From assembly GCA_963682025.1 (NCBI GenBank), contig OY821518.1, positions 124,954,800-125,018,799 on the forward strand: a stretch of DNA of 64,000 bases, in the 5' to 3' direction. A model generated the notes under the pieces. The model was not told the origin of the DNA and made no database searches. It saw nothing but the letters and a program-made list of their open reading frames with translations. This DNA comes from Cordilura impudica. Taxonomy: Eukaryota; Arthropoda; Insecta; Diptera; Scathophagidae. Position numbers and translations under genes: made by a program. Below, piece by piece: positions 35,998 through 46,747 of this stretch (position 1 is the first letter of the stretch; the number at the start of each line of letters is the position of its first letter).

Positions 35998-36560
35998 TTA
36001 ATAATATGTAACATCTCTAGAGTATATGTATCTCTTCTTATAATTATTCTCACCCACTAATATTTTCACATTGTCAAAGTTTGGTTTATGTCCAGTTAAA
36101 GTACAGTGGGCTGCTAATGCTGTTTTTTGTGAAATTGGTTTGTCAAGTGCTTTTTGGTCCGATTTATGCGATGAAAGTCTAGTCTTAAGTTTTGTTTTTG
36201 TTGTACCAACATATACCTTCGGGCATATGTTGGACTCGTCTCCATTACAATTTATTTGATAGACAAGATTCCATTTGCCTTCTTTTAACAATTTTGATTT
36301 AGTTTCACTAAATATTGTCTGTTCTAGTTGTTAATTAAAATTTATTCTTGTTATATATATCCGCATTTTTAAGTCTCTCCGATAAACCTGGTATATATTT
36401 TCGGAGTCTTTTCCCTAATCCTATGTTCTCCAATTAATTTCTTTTTTCCCTGTTCTATTAAGTCATTAACAGTTTTAATCGGGAAGTCATTTTTAATTAT
36501 CTTATAATTAATTTTATAAGATTTTTAGTTTTTCCACATCATTTTTTAAGTTTATCTCCT
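35998..36560 (-). pseudogene. Penelope-like element, GIY-YIG endonuclease and RT tail
   Basis: The frame at 35998-36291 encodes WNLVYQINC, KVYVGTTKTKLKTRLSSHK, TALAAHC...GHKPNFDNVKIL and NNYKKRYI. This is the GIY-YIG endonuclease (YVG variant, conserved Arg, Asn-rich end) that marks Penelope-like retroelements. Upstream, in other frames, are GLGKRLRKYIPGLSERLKN-like residues from the RT linker. The RT core is missing, so the copy is 5'-truncated. The 3' UTR is the duplicated block. Confidence 0.82.
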
Positions 36561-36644
36561 GGAATTCAAATATTTTATGACGAGTTTTTTTTTAAATAAA
36601 ATATTTTACTCTAGAAATTGTTTCTAGATATAATAAAATTTTTT

Positions 36645-37095
36645 TTATATCCTACACCACGATGTGGTGAGGGTAAATGGATTTTTGCTGATATTTGCAA
36701 CTACCAAAAATATTATACCAATCAATTCAGAATCACTTTCTGAATCGATTTTGCAATATCCGGCCCTCTGTCGGTCCGTCTGTGTATCCATGTAAAACTT
36801 GTAATTAAATTACAGGTCGCAAATACAAATATATTTTGATGGAACTTAAGCTTTTATCGACCATTGAAATTGGTGAAAATCGGTACATCTTTTGACCTAG
36901 CCGCCCTCACAAAAAACCTCTATCAGACTGACTGAAATGGTTGTAAGATCCAAATTATCATATACAGATAAAACTTCGTGTATGTATGTCTATTATACTT
37001 ACTAATCATTATTCTCCATTTAAACCTGAATCCAAATCTTCGCTTAGATTTATCAATTGCAAAAAATTGCAAAAAAAATTTCAAAAACATATATA
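36645..37095 (-). mobile_element. DINE-like repeat, diverged copy
   Basis: It runs from CACCACGATGTGGTGAGGGT through CTATTGAAATTGG-like and GATCCAAATTATCATA segments. The GTCC tract is reduced to two units. It lies just upstream of the Penelope remnant. Confidence 0.65.
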
Positions 37096-37433
37096 TTTTT
37101 TTTTTAAATAACTGTCGTCATAGCTGACTAATTTAAAGTTTAAGCCATTCTGAGCTTCTCGGAAAAAAGTATCCAGTATATATCAATTTATGAAAAGTAT
37201 TTAAGGAACACATGCAAACAGTAGAAATTTTTAAAGTCGTCATTGACATTTTTGTTTGTTTTTACAAAATTACATCAAACTTAACATAAGAGAAAATTTT
37301 TCAAACATTTGTATAGAAAGTGGCCGATCTTTTATGAGTAGTTGTTCGTCCTCAGTTTTAATCGAAATGACTTCAATTGCGGATAGAGAAAAAAAATTTT
37401 TTTTTTGATTTTTTGTTTCACTCCTGTTATTTG
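37096..37433. other. AT-rich, nothing recognised
   Basis: It ends in the target sequence of the LINE at 37447. It has faint similarity to 40735-40800 (TGGCCGA...GAGTAGTAGTT). Confidence 0.4.
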
Positions 37434-37446
37434 TCGAGTAGTAGTT

Positions 37447-38146
37447 ACGTTAGGTTATGTTAGATGGGTTGCCCGCCGGAAGGTGAGTATATTCGGAGGG
37501 CAAGGAGAATGAAAAGAAAGTATAGTGAAAATAAACACTTTCGTCCGCTATGCATTCATCCTGAACCAGCCATATTCCCTCAAGAAGTCCGCAAAGTCGC
37601 CGAGTGGAACATCTATTATGCAGCCCAGGTTATCGAAGATTCTTTGCCCGAGTTATTTAAGGCGCCGCTCCTTCAGTCCTGGAAATTCACACAGCAAATG
37701 TTGCACTGACTCCTCCTCCTCGTCCACATCCCCACAATTCCTACAGAAGCCAACTCTCCTGACACCTATGAGTTCGGCCATTCGTCCTATTACACAGTAT
37801 CCAGTGAGTACTCCTATAAGTAGGGTAATTGTACCCTTACCAAAACCAAGGAGTGCTTTCGTTGTCCTTGGATTAGGCAAGGGTACTGGGTAGGATCTGG
37901 GATATTCTGCAAGAGGCATTAATCCTTAATTCAAGATCAGCTGCCTCTTAAATTAGATGCGACAGCTCGGATAGAGGGATTTTAACATCAGTGTCCATCG
38001 TTCCGCTCAAAGATTCTGAACCCTTCCGCGCACACTCGTCAGCCAGCTCCTTTCTTTTGACCCCACACTATGTCCTAGAACCCATATCAGCCTCACGGTT
38101 TGTTGCCGGATTTGGTCGAGGGACCTTATACATTCCCGCACACACT
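37447..38146 (-). mobile_element. 5'-truncated LINE with RNase H end, 13-bp TSD
   Basis: It is flanked by a perfect 13-bp direct repeat TCGAGTAGTAGTT at 37434-37446 and 38147-38159. On the minus strand it encodes the end of an RNase H domain (TVRLIWVLGHS, with the catalytic His) and the C-terminal zinc knuckle (LTGYCVIGRM, CRNCGD, HLLCEFPGL; 37653-37919). The 3' end is CTAACATAACCTAACGT, a TTAGG-like run. It carries stops and frameshifts, so it is dead. Confidence 0.85.
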
Positions 38147-38506
38147 TCGAGTAGTAGTTCCTCCAAGCTTAAATTTTCGCCGGAATGATTGTTTGTTTTT
38201 GCGAAATCGTTCTTTGATGAGTTCTCTATCGAAAGATAAAAACTTTGTTACAAAAAGTCAAATTGAAAAAACTATATAAACGAAAAAAAAAAAAATATTT
38301 TGTTAGTTATGCCAAAACTATGAAAACTTTTAAGTTTCGGTATCGAGTTGATTTAAACAACAAAAATAGAAGATGGTATAAAAAAATCTGCAAAATCTTC
38401 ACTGTTAATTTAATAAATTTAAGTTTCTGACGTTTTCTTTCAATTGTTTTTTAAACACAATTGAAGTTTTCATTGTTTTTATCTTATTATTAATTATTAT
38501 AAAATA

Positions 38507-39010
38507 ATGGCAAGAATAAAGTTTTGTGAAGAGTTAAAGCCCAGAATAATAGAGGATGTTACTGCTGATCTTAAGCAAAAGAAAATTAGTGAGAAATATT
38601 CCATGAGTAAATCCATAATTTAAAAAATTATTACGAAATATTTTGAAAGTGGTGCGGTGATGACTTAACACTTAGGCGGCAGGCCCCGTAAAATAAGTCA
38701 AAGAGTATTTCCAAAAATGCAACTTAAAGAGATCAATAACAATCTGAAACTAAAAATATGTGCTCGAACTGTTTCCCGACTAGCAATTGTGGCTGATCTT
38801 AGTTGTTATCGTCCTGAGAAGAAACCACTGATATCGCATAAATTTTGCTAAAGAACACGTGAACTGGTCAACAATTTAATTGACTCCATGACTCGGCGTT
38901 GTGAAGCAGTACTAAAAAATAATGATACTGAACAAAATATTGTAACCAAAAATAGAAGGAAAGTTTTCAATTATTGTATAATAAAGGTTTCTATTGTTTT
39001 GCCTACAGCA
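38507..39010 (+). pseudogene. Tc1-like transposase, N- and C-terminal pieces
   Basis: It starts at ATGGCAAGAATAAAGTTTTG and encodes a paired-type helix-turn-helix followed by GGRPRK and RTVSRLAI. The catalytic core is deleted. Near 38880-39000 the C-terminal segment (MTRRCEAVLKNN) resumes. Two stops lie in the first 60 codons. The right terminal repeat GCCACTCACTGTA lies at about 40426-40438, beyond a LINE inserted at 39057. Confidence 0.72.
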
Positions 39011-39056
39011 TAAAAATGAATACTTTCCAGTTATGTTATTTGTTTTTTTTATAATT

Positions 39057-40345
39057 AGGTTAGGTTAGGTTATGTTAGGTTGAAAAAGAGGAGCCATGTA
39101 TACACATAGCTCATATCCGTTTTACCCGGATATACACTTAAGCCGGAAAGTTCGCTTGTTGTGCGCTCTACATCCTCGTGCTCATCCGGTAATCTACTCC
39201 TTATTTAACTTAGGAATTCGGTCTCGACAGCAAATCTCCTGAGTGTTTTCCAGCGTATCCCCCTTAGAGCCGCTAGGCCTGGTATGATGTCGTTGGATAA
39301 ATATCTGTCCCTTGTTCCCGCAAATGCAGGACAGTAACAAAGGTAGTGTTCTAGGGTCTCGTCCTCCTTTCCACAAGCTCTGCATGTGGCCGATTCTGCC
39401 CGTCCTATACGGTATAGATGAGCCCTCAGTTCAGAGTGCCCAGTGAGGATGCCAATAATACTACTCAATTCCCTTCTATTTAGACTAAGGATTTCCTTAG
39501 TCTTCGAAGTGTTTGGAGAGCCCCATACTATCTTCGCAGCCTTACCCACGTCAGTTTCCTCCCTAATTGAAGTATGTGAACTGGTTGCCCATACCGATAG
39601 TTTCAATTTGAGAGCCTGGAAAGGTATTGGGTTTTCCAAATTGACTCCCTCCAGGAAAGAACCCTTCCTGGCCAGTTCGTCTGCAATCTTGTTTCCCATT
39701 ATACCACTGTGTCCTGGGATCCAAATGATTTCAAGTCTACCTCTTGTAGTGAAGTTTGCAATTTCCTCCTTACATCTGAGGACAGTCCCTGATCTAGTTT
39801 TGTCCGAGGATATCGCCCTGATAGCCGCTAGACTGTCCGAAAAATATTTTCACGTCTCCGGGGCTTGGGATTGCCCGTGCGTCAATAGATCGTATGCGTT
39901 CCGTTATCGCGACCACTTCGGCCTGAAAAACAGAGTTGTGGTCCGGAATACGTAGGTATACATTGGAACGGTCTTCATCATAGAAACTTATGCCAGTGCT
40001 ACCATGCAGACTAGATCCGTCTGTGTAGTAGTGTGACCCTCGATGGTTTTCTAGAATATTTCCGTTCAACCAGCTTTCCCTGTCAGGTATCCTTATACAG
40101 CAGGGTGTGTTTATCGACACTTCCGCGATTCTATCACAGCTGAAATCCACTGTGTTGAATTCCGGTATCTGGTCCAATATTGTTTGGTGTCTGGTCATAT
40201 GGTCGGTGATGTATTCCCTTGTTACCCTTAGTCGTAACATGGCCAGAGCTGCCTCATATTTAATTCTAATCTCGATCGGGTGTATAGATAGAATCGTCTC
40301 TAAAGCCCTCGTATATGTAGTCCGTATTGCGCCGCTGATTCATGT
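39057..40345 (-). mobile_element. LINE with RNase H, 5'-truncated, inserted in a Tc1 element
   Basis: It is bounded on both sides by Tc1 3' sequence. Its minus-strand 3' end is CTAACATAACCTAACCTAAC, the same TTAGG-like tail as the LINE at 37447. The 5' end at about 40345 falls in the RT thumb. Composition (about 46 percent GC by eye) is well above the flanks. Confidence 0.82.
39205..40330 (-). pseudogene. RT thumb, RNase H and zinc knuckle of the LINE
   Basis: In order: RTTYTRALETILSIHP (RT end), YYTDGSSLHGSTG (first RNase H Asp), FQAEVVAI (Glu), SDSLAAIRAI (Asp), WIPGHSGIMGNKIADELA (His and Asp), LTGHSELRAH and CRACGKEDETLEHYLCYCPAF. All RNase H catalytic residues are readable. One extra T near 39845 shifts the frame in the middle. 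Gene-like otherwise, so the insertion is probably not old. Confidence 0.82.
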
Positions 40346-40379
40346 TAATATTTTTTAAATAAACATACGAATTTTAAAT

Positions 40380-40440
40380 TGATAAAGTCGTCAAAAATTA
40401 TTTTGTTAAAAGTTTCCATTGTATTGCCACTCACTGTATA
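40380..40440 (+). repeat. Right end of the Tc1-like element
   Basis: AAAAGTTTCCATTGTATTGC then CACTCACTGTA is a typical Tc1 terminal repeat, followed by TA. The left end was not found. Confidence 0.6.
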
Positions 40441-40458
40441 TTCAAATTGAAAATCTAA

Positions 40459-40574
40459 CGCCCGTATTCATAATCAAATTCTAGCAGTTGGCTAACTTTT
40501 TTTCATACAAATTTTGAAATTTTCGTATGAAAAAAAGTTAGCCAACTGCTAGATTTTGATTAAGAATACGGGCG
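40459..40574. mobile_element. Near-perfect palindromic MITE, 116 bp, TAA target duplication
   Basis: Two arms of about 53 bases (starting CGCCCGTATTCATAATCAAA) are reverse complements with three differences around a tiny loop. TAA flanks both sides (40456-40458 and 40575-40577). Confidence 0.88.
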
Positions 40575-40579
40575 TAAGT

Positions 40580-42160
40580 CTTTTCCAAGTGTTCTTAAGA
40601 ATTTTTTTTTAAATAATCATGAAACATATAGAAAGACATATCATACATTTGAATTTTTTTTCCACAGTTTTTATAAGAATGCTTCGATACTTGAGGAATG
40701 AAATATACATTGCTATAACTGACACGAAAAACTATACCATGTATTTTTCGAAAATGGCCGAGCTTTTTCGAGTAGTAGTTTGCACACGCTAGTAGCACAT
40801 TCCGATTTAAGTGAAATTTAAGGATTATTATTTGTGGTACTTGTACGATTGTAATAAGTAAATATTTGTTATACTGAATAATATTAATTGTTACTACACG
40901 AGATACTCGTTCGGCTCGAGTAGCACTTTTACCACTCGAACGGCTTGAGGTGCTCTATACTAAAGTAATGGGGAGCTCTGAATTTAAGCCATTTTTTTTT
41001 TATTTACTGTGTCAAGGAACAATTAATCACCTTAACCGAAGGCACTACAAACTGGTATAAATCTAATTCCCTTTCGACAGCTTTGGGAAATTTTGAATAG
41101 CACAATATGTGTGATGTAGTATCCAAAAATGGTATTCTTTTTAAAATATAAAAATTACTTTTAGCTTATTAAATACTGTTAAGCTGTCTTCAAGCAATAA
41201 AAGCTTGATGACATTTCGCCATTTTTCTCACTTCTTAATAGAATCTGATTTCAAACTATACTAAACCGGATCAAAATTCAGTTTAAAAGTTCAATATTTT
41301 TTTAAACAACTTCAATTGTAATAAATCGTGACAATCTAAAATTTATGACTATAAAAACTCCATCAACAACAAACAACGAAATAATAACAATAATCAACAA
41401 CAGCAAGTGTCGGTAATTATGAGCTGTGAACGACAACACATTGCCTGGAAACCTAAAACAACATACCAAACCTAAACACTTGTTTAATGTTCTTCTTACG
41501 ACAACGAAAAAAAAAAAAAATGAATGGCTTGAAAAAAAATTAAAATGGTTTTTTAAATTGCTAACAAGACGCACGTTCCACACACATACAACACACGGCG
41601 CAACAACAACAACATCCCCAACCTTTAACATGTTGAAAACACTAATAAAACATTTAAACAAGACACACACTCCAATCTTTACACCAAAAAATTCTTGAAA
41701 GAAACCTCGTAAGATGAAAAAGAAAAAAAAGGTTTTTTTGTATGTTGTCGGCATGAGTTTAACAGCACATCATTACCTACCAATTAGGCTATGAAACAAA
41801 ACTCGGAAACTTTCAATACTTGTGTTTTCTTTTTATTACTCGTATAAGTTTAAACTCTTTTGGTGGCACAATAAGCATGACAACATAAATATGTACCACC
41901 AACAAAGTGATGGTGATGGTGCTGTGCTGGTGAAGAGAATTGGTTAGCTGGCATAAAATATACCAAACTAAAGTTTACTTAATAAAGGATACATAAAAAC
42001 AATACAGCAACAACAAGAAGTTTAATAATTGTACCTCCAAGTCGAGGTACACTCTACACTACAAAAAAAAATAGTTTTTAATAAAAAATGAAAACAATTA
42101 TTTAAAATAAAGAATAAAAACATAAATTTAAGACAAATAACTGAAAGTTAAAAAAAGTTT
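40580..42160. other. Intron sequence, nothing recognised
   Basis: Open frames on both strands at 41302-41754 overlap each other in CA/TG-rich sequence and show no domain. A short imperfect repeat ACTCGTTCGGCTCGAG / ACTCGAACGGCTTGAG lies near 40905-40950. Confidence 0.45.
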
Positions 42161-42164
42161 AATC

Positions 42165-43260
42165 TATAATATTAATAGGCAAGGCGATTTCTTGTGACCA
42201 CTAAAAAAATTTTACTTTCCAACCGATTTTGATCAAAAATACCTTATTTTGAAGGTATTTCCTTTTGGCTGTCCACTATATTTACAGATTTGCACCAGAT
42301 TTTTTGGAGTAATGCTCATTTAAAGTAGCTACTAACACATATATAACAAGTAAGAAAATTATAGTCGGTGTAGCCTGACTATACGATACCCTATACCATG
42401 GTTTAGAGGCCCTATCTCTTCGGCCCAACTAATTGGATTTAGCGAATAAGAATAAACCAAATTTGAGTGGCATTTTTAATAATTTTTTTCGCTGCAGATA
42501 TGAAAAAGTTCATATCGGATACTATATTTATATGGGGACTAGGTCGAAAAATGGACCGATCCTGACCATATTTGGTAAAGTCACTTATACTTGGAAAAAA
42601 TATATACAAACCAAATTTGAGAAAAATCTGTGCAATATTTTTTTTTTCGATAGATTTAAGTGAAGATCGGGAAGCAGCTCTATATGGGACCTATGACTAA
42701 GAATTGTCCCACAGGGATCATTTTTGGACTACTGATTAATGGATGTAATAAACTCTTACAAACCCAATTTGACTAAGATTTATATGATAATTTGGATCTT
42801 ATGGCAATTTATGTTGATTTCATAGGGGTTACTTGTATGGGGGCTAGGTCTGAACATGGACCGATTCTCACCAATTTCAATAGCGTTCATCCTATGGCGG
42901 ATAAAAGCTTATATTCTAAATTTCATCAAAATATATTCATATTTGCGATCTGCAGTTTGATTAAAAACTTTACATGGACACACAGAAGGACGGACGGACG
43001 GACATTGCTATTTCGACTCAAAAAGTGATTCTGAGTCGATCGGTATAATTAAAAATGGGTCTAGGATGAATATTTTTGGTTGTTACAAACAGCAGCACAA
43101 AGTCATTATACCCAAACCACATAGTGGTATAGGGTATAAAAAACATACTGTGCGTGTGTTTATTATAAATATCAGAAGCCCTGTGTTTAATTGTGAATTG
43201 GCTTAAATTGATAAGCATACCTTTGAGCTCTTAAACAATTTTTTATTAATAAACCCATTT
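42165..43260 (-). repeat. 0.37-kb repeat, copy 4, reversed, split by a DINE-like element
   Basis: Left part 42165-42345 (CTATAATATTAATAGGCAAG onward) and right part from about 43141 (GTGTGTTTATTATAAA to TTTGAGCTCTTAAAC). The last third of the family, including CTGGAATCTGC, is missing. A second ATTAACATACCTTTAGGCTC segment follows at about 43340. Confidence 0.65.
42346..43140 (+). mobile_element. DINE/helentron-like repeat, copy E
   Basis: Full length, inserted in the 0.37-kb repeat. The palindromic end is mutated (GGTGTAGCCTGACTATACG). The GACG tract has three units. Confidence 0.78.
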
Positions 43261-43870
43261 ATATATCTTCTGTGTGTTCAACAAATATTTATAATGAAAT
43301 TTAATGAATTTTATGTTGAACTCTGAATTGACTAAAATTGATTAACATACCTTTAGGCTCTTATAAAATTATTTATAATTTAGTAATAAAAAATAACTTT
43401 TTATGTCAAAAGGTTCTGGAGTCGGGTCCCTTTAGAAAAACATACGATTCTGTGGACTCTTTGGATTTAGACTTAACATTTATACAGGAAAAAACTTCAT
43501 ATTGGCTTTACATTTTGAGGTCAAGTCCCTTTAACTTGTAACCGTATATATTTGTTTAAGTATTTCTGTTAAATTCTTAGCACCCTTTTAGACTCACCAG
43601 TTTTTGCCTTCGCCGAGAGCTGATATTCATTTATTCCGTGTGATAATTTAATCTAAGAAAATTTGAGACCAAAAATTTCGTGGAAAACTTTGTAAAGCGG
43701 GAAATATAATCAAAATCCTTTTCAGGAAAAATGCAAAATTTTCAGCAAAAACTTTCCGGAATTTTCCGAGATTTCCGAAATTATTTCCGATAAAAAAAGT
43801 TTTTAAACTATGCGGAATCAAACAAAGAACATAATATAGTTGGCGAGCGAAAGGCTGAAAATAAAATAAG
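43261..43870. other. AT-rich intron sequence, nothing further recognised
   Basis: It includes two lightly diverged 133-bp direct repeats at the left end (GAATTG(G/A)C(T/-)TAAATTGAT). Otherwise nothing. Confidence 0.4.
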
Positions 43871-43876
43871 TGAAAA

Positions 43877-43935
43877 CAAGTAAGAAAATTATAATCGGTC
43901 TATATTGACTACACAATACCCTATACCAAATTTTA
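43877..43935 (+). mobile_element. DINE-like repeat, end fragment only
   Basis: ACAAGTAAGAAAATTATAAT with a decayed palindrome and ACCCTATACC, then sequence switches to the Tc1 remnant. Confidence 0.6.
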
Positions 43936-43984
43936 GTGCTATTGTAACATTATTATTGTTATTTTTCAAAGTCATTTAATTTTC

Positions 43985-44525
43985 TTAATAAACAAATTTG
44001 ACCAAACCCAGCTAAAGAGACCAAAATCAACTGATACCAATCAGATGGAAAAGTTTGGTATTGGGACAAACCATTGACCATACTAAACCCAGCCCTAGTA
44101 ACTCAAACTATAAAGCATGTAGGTGGTTCTCTTTTGGTTTGGTGATGTATAACACCAGATGGTGTGGGCCCACTTATACGGATCTATGGTATAATGAGAA
44201 AAAAAACTATATTCGCATTTTGCAAGAGAATTTGCCTTTACCAATCGCCCAAATTTAAGATAGATCTGAAAATATCATCTTCCATCATGACAACGACCCC
44301 AAACATTCAGCGAAAAACGTCAGGTGGTTAGAGTCATGGAGTGGCCAGCGCAGAGCCCTGATCCCAACCCGATCGAAAATATGTGGACTTATTTAAAATG
44401 TCGGCTGGCAGAGTACAAAAAAGCCCCGAAGAGCATTAATGAGCTGTGGGAGAGGGTACAGGCTGAATGGAAAAAAATGACTGTGGTTTATATATCAGAT
44501 CTGTACAAATCCATTCCATATTGAA
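43985..44525 (+). pseudogene. Tc1-like transposase, catalytic and C-terminal remnant
   Basis: Readable in changing frames: DGKVWYWDKP, TIKHVGGS, GVGPLI, FHHDNDPKHSAKNVRWL (second catalytic Asp), VMEWPAQSPDPNPIENMW (third acidic residue) and ELWERVQAEWKKM. The conserved NPIENMW frame at 44324-44524 is open to its natural stop. The first catalytic Asp region is weak and the N-terminus is absent. Confidence 0.78.
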
Positions 44526-44649
44526 TAGCTCAGTTTAAAAAAGCAAAGAGATAAACTATTAAATTTAGATGAACAGAACCTTGGTGCAAAAGTAAGGCAA
44601 TGCCCCGAATTAGGCAATTGTTAATTTGTTAGATGATTAAGTTATGAAT

Positions 44650-45413
44650 TAATTTTTATACTCTATACCACTATGTGGTTTGGGTATAATGACTTTGTGC
44701 TGCTGTTTGTAACTACCAAAAATAGACCCATCTTTTATTATACCGATCGAATCAGAATCATTAACTGATTCGATTTAACGATGTCCGTCCGTCCGCAAAC
44801 TGCAGGTCGCAAATATGAATATATTTTGATGAAATTTCGTATATAAGCCTTTATAGCCCATAGGATGAACTCTATTGAAATTGCTGAGAATCGGTCCATG
44901 TTCAGACCTAGCCCCCATACAAATGACCCCTATGAAATCGACATAAATTTCCATAAGATCCAAATTGTCATATAGATCTTACTCAAATTGGGTTTGTATG
45001 CGTTTATTACATCCATTAATAAGTAGTCCAAAAATTGTGTCTATGGGACAACTCTTAGTCATAAGTACCATATAGAGATGCTTCCCGATCTTCACTTAAA
45101 TCTATCAAAAAACAAAAATATTGCACCGATTCTTCTCAAATATTGTTTGTATATATTTTTGCAAAATACAAGAGACTTTACCAAACATAGTCAGGATCGG
45201 TTCAGTTTTGGGCCTAGTCCCCATATAGATATACTATCCGATATGAACTTTTAAATATCCGCAGCCAAAAAAATTAATAAAAATCCCACTCAAATTTTGT
45301 TTATGCTTATTTTCTTTGTCCAGTTAGCTGGGCCTATGAGATAGGGTCTCTAAACGCATGGTATAGGGTATCATATAGTCGGTCAGACCGACTATAATTT
45401 TCTTACTTGTTTT
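44650..45413 (-). mobile_element. DINE/helentron-like repeat, copy F
   Basis: Reversed. About 45 bases are missing just after the GTCCGTCCG tract (44784-44800), so the usual CATGTAAA segment is lost. The terminal palindrome is nearly intact (AGTCGGTCAGACCGACT). Confidence 0.75.
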
Positions 45414-45529
45414 TTATTGTTTTTTATTTTTTAAGGATTGATATTTTTATTTATGTAAATAGTTTTTAATTTGTTTAATAAATACCATGAACAAATATAG
45501 ATGATCTTTTTATTTCAAACATTGGCTCA

Positions 45530-45865
45530 CTTTTGCAGCAAACTGTATATTTGATTATCTGGATCTTACGACCATTTTCGTCTGTGCGTAGAAGGTATTT
45601 GTATGATTGCTAGGTCTTAACATGTACCGATTTTCACCAATTTCAATAGTGTTCGACCTATAGTCGATAAAAGCTTATTCACAAAATGTCAACAAAATAT
45701 ATTCATATTTTCGACCTGGCACAGACAAACAGACAGACAGACAAACGGATGGACTTCGTCAAATCGACTTAGAAAGTGATTATGAGTTGATCGGTATAAA
45801 AAAACGGTGGGGGCTATTTTTGGTAGTTACAAACATCAGCACCCCATAGTGGTGAAGGGTATAAG
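45530..45865 (+). mobile_element. DINE-like repeat, diverged fragment
   Basis: It keeps the half with CATGTACCGATTTTCACC, a GACAGACA tract and the CCCCATAGTGGTGAAGGGTA hairpin end. About 30 percent differences from copy E by eye. Confidence 0.65.
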
Positions 45866-45869
45866 ACTG

Positions 45870-46190
45870 AGGCGACCCGCGTGAAAAAGTAAAAAATAAT
45901 AACAACAAAAATCCAGTAGTTGAGATCGACAAAAATTTTATTCGATAGGAATCACTGAAATGGTGAAGAACTTATCAAGAACTAGTTGTTTAGTACGCAG
46001 AGAGGAAGAGTATTCAAAACAAATGTCTAAATCAAAAAATTCTGTGACTGGACTTTAATTGTGATACATAAAAAAATAAAATATTTTCTACTTTTTCAGG
46101 TATGTTGAGGCCAGTGTTGTTCGAATCAAAATAAAGTTAACCAAATAGCCAAAATTAAATTATTCCAAAAGAACTTATTAAACTCTTTCT
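45870..46190. other. Nothing recognised
   Basis: No motif-bearing frame or repeat match noticed. Confidence 0.4.
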
Positions 46191-46294
46191 TTTAACTCAT
46201 ACTCTGTCTGTCTGTCTATCTGTCGTGGGTCAACCCCATTCCCCCTTATGCAATTGATCTGAAACTTGGCCCATAGTCTTGCTGTGACTAAAGA

Positions 46295-46605
46295 TTAATT
46301 TTGGGGTAGTCACGCTCAGTCACGCATAGTCACGCATAATCACGCATAGTCACGGCCAGTCACGGAGTGATCTAAATGTCATTTCTCCTCATCCGACCGA
46401 TCTGAAACTTGGTCGATATACTTGCTGTAAAAAAAATTAACTTCGACATAGTCACGCACAGTCACGCATAGTCACACACAACGACGGAGTGATGTAAAAA
46501 CCATTTCTCCTTATACGTTCGATCTTAAACTTGGTCGATAGACTTGCTCTTAAAAAAGACTAACTTTGACATAGTCACGCACAGTCACGGAGAGATTCAA
46601 AACTC
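46295..46605. repeat. Minisatellite, 10-bp AGTCACGCAT units in a 125-bp higher-order repeat
   Basis: AGTCACGCAT and variants (AGTCACGCAC, AATCACGCAT, AGTCACGGCC) occur in three blocks at about 46310-46365, 46450-46490 and 46570-46590. Each block is followed or preceded by GATCTGAAACTTGGTCGATA-like sequence. Three higher-order units are visible. A TGTCTGTC tract precedes the array (46204-46222). Confidence 0.85.
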
Positions 46606-46747
46606 ATGTATAAGGACAGAAAGAGTTTTACTAAAAACTTTGTTTTTATGGGTTAGATTACTTATTTTCTTATGTAGATGTATTTTTTATAAATGGTTGT
46701 CTTAAATAAGCCTATCAAAAGGGTATTTTGTTTAAAAGCTAAATAAA

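Noticed and set aside
39055..39085. TTAGG repeats as an interstitial telomere
   Set aside because: They form the 3' end of a LINE, and flies do not use TTAGG telomeres.
39443..39955. 170-codon plus-strand frame
   Set aside because: Antisense to the RNase H and zinc-knuckle part of the minus-strand LINE.
41302..41754. 150-codon minus-strand frame
   Set aside because: T-rich hydrophobic translation with phenylalanine runs, overlapping another frame on the plus strand; compositional.
46115..46130. TTCGAATC as a tRNA T-arm
   Set aside because: No A-box or cloverleaf arms nearby.
46295..46605. CRISPR-like regular repeat
   Set aside because: Units are 10 bp without unique spacers and the genome is eukaryotic.
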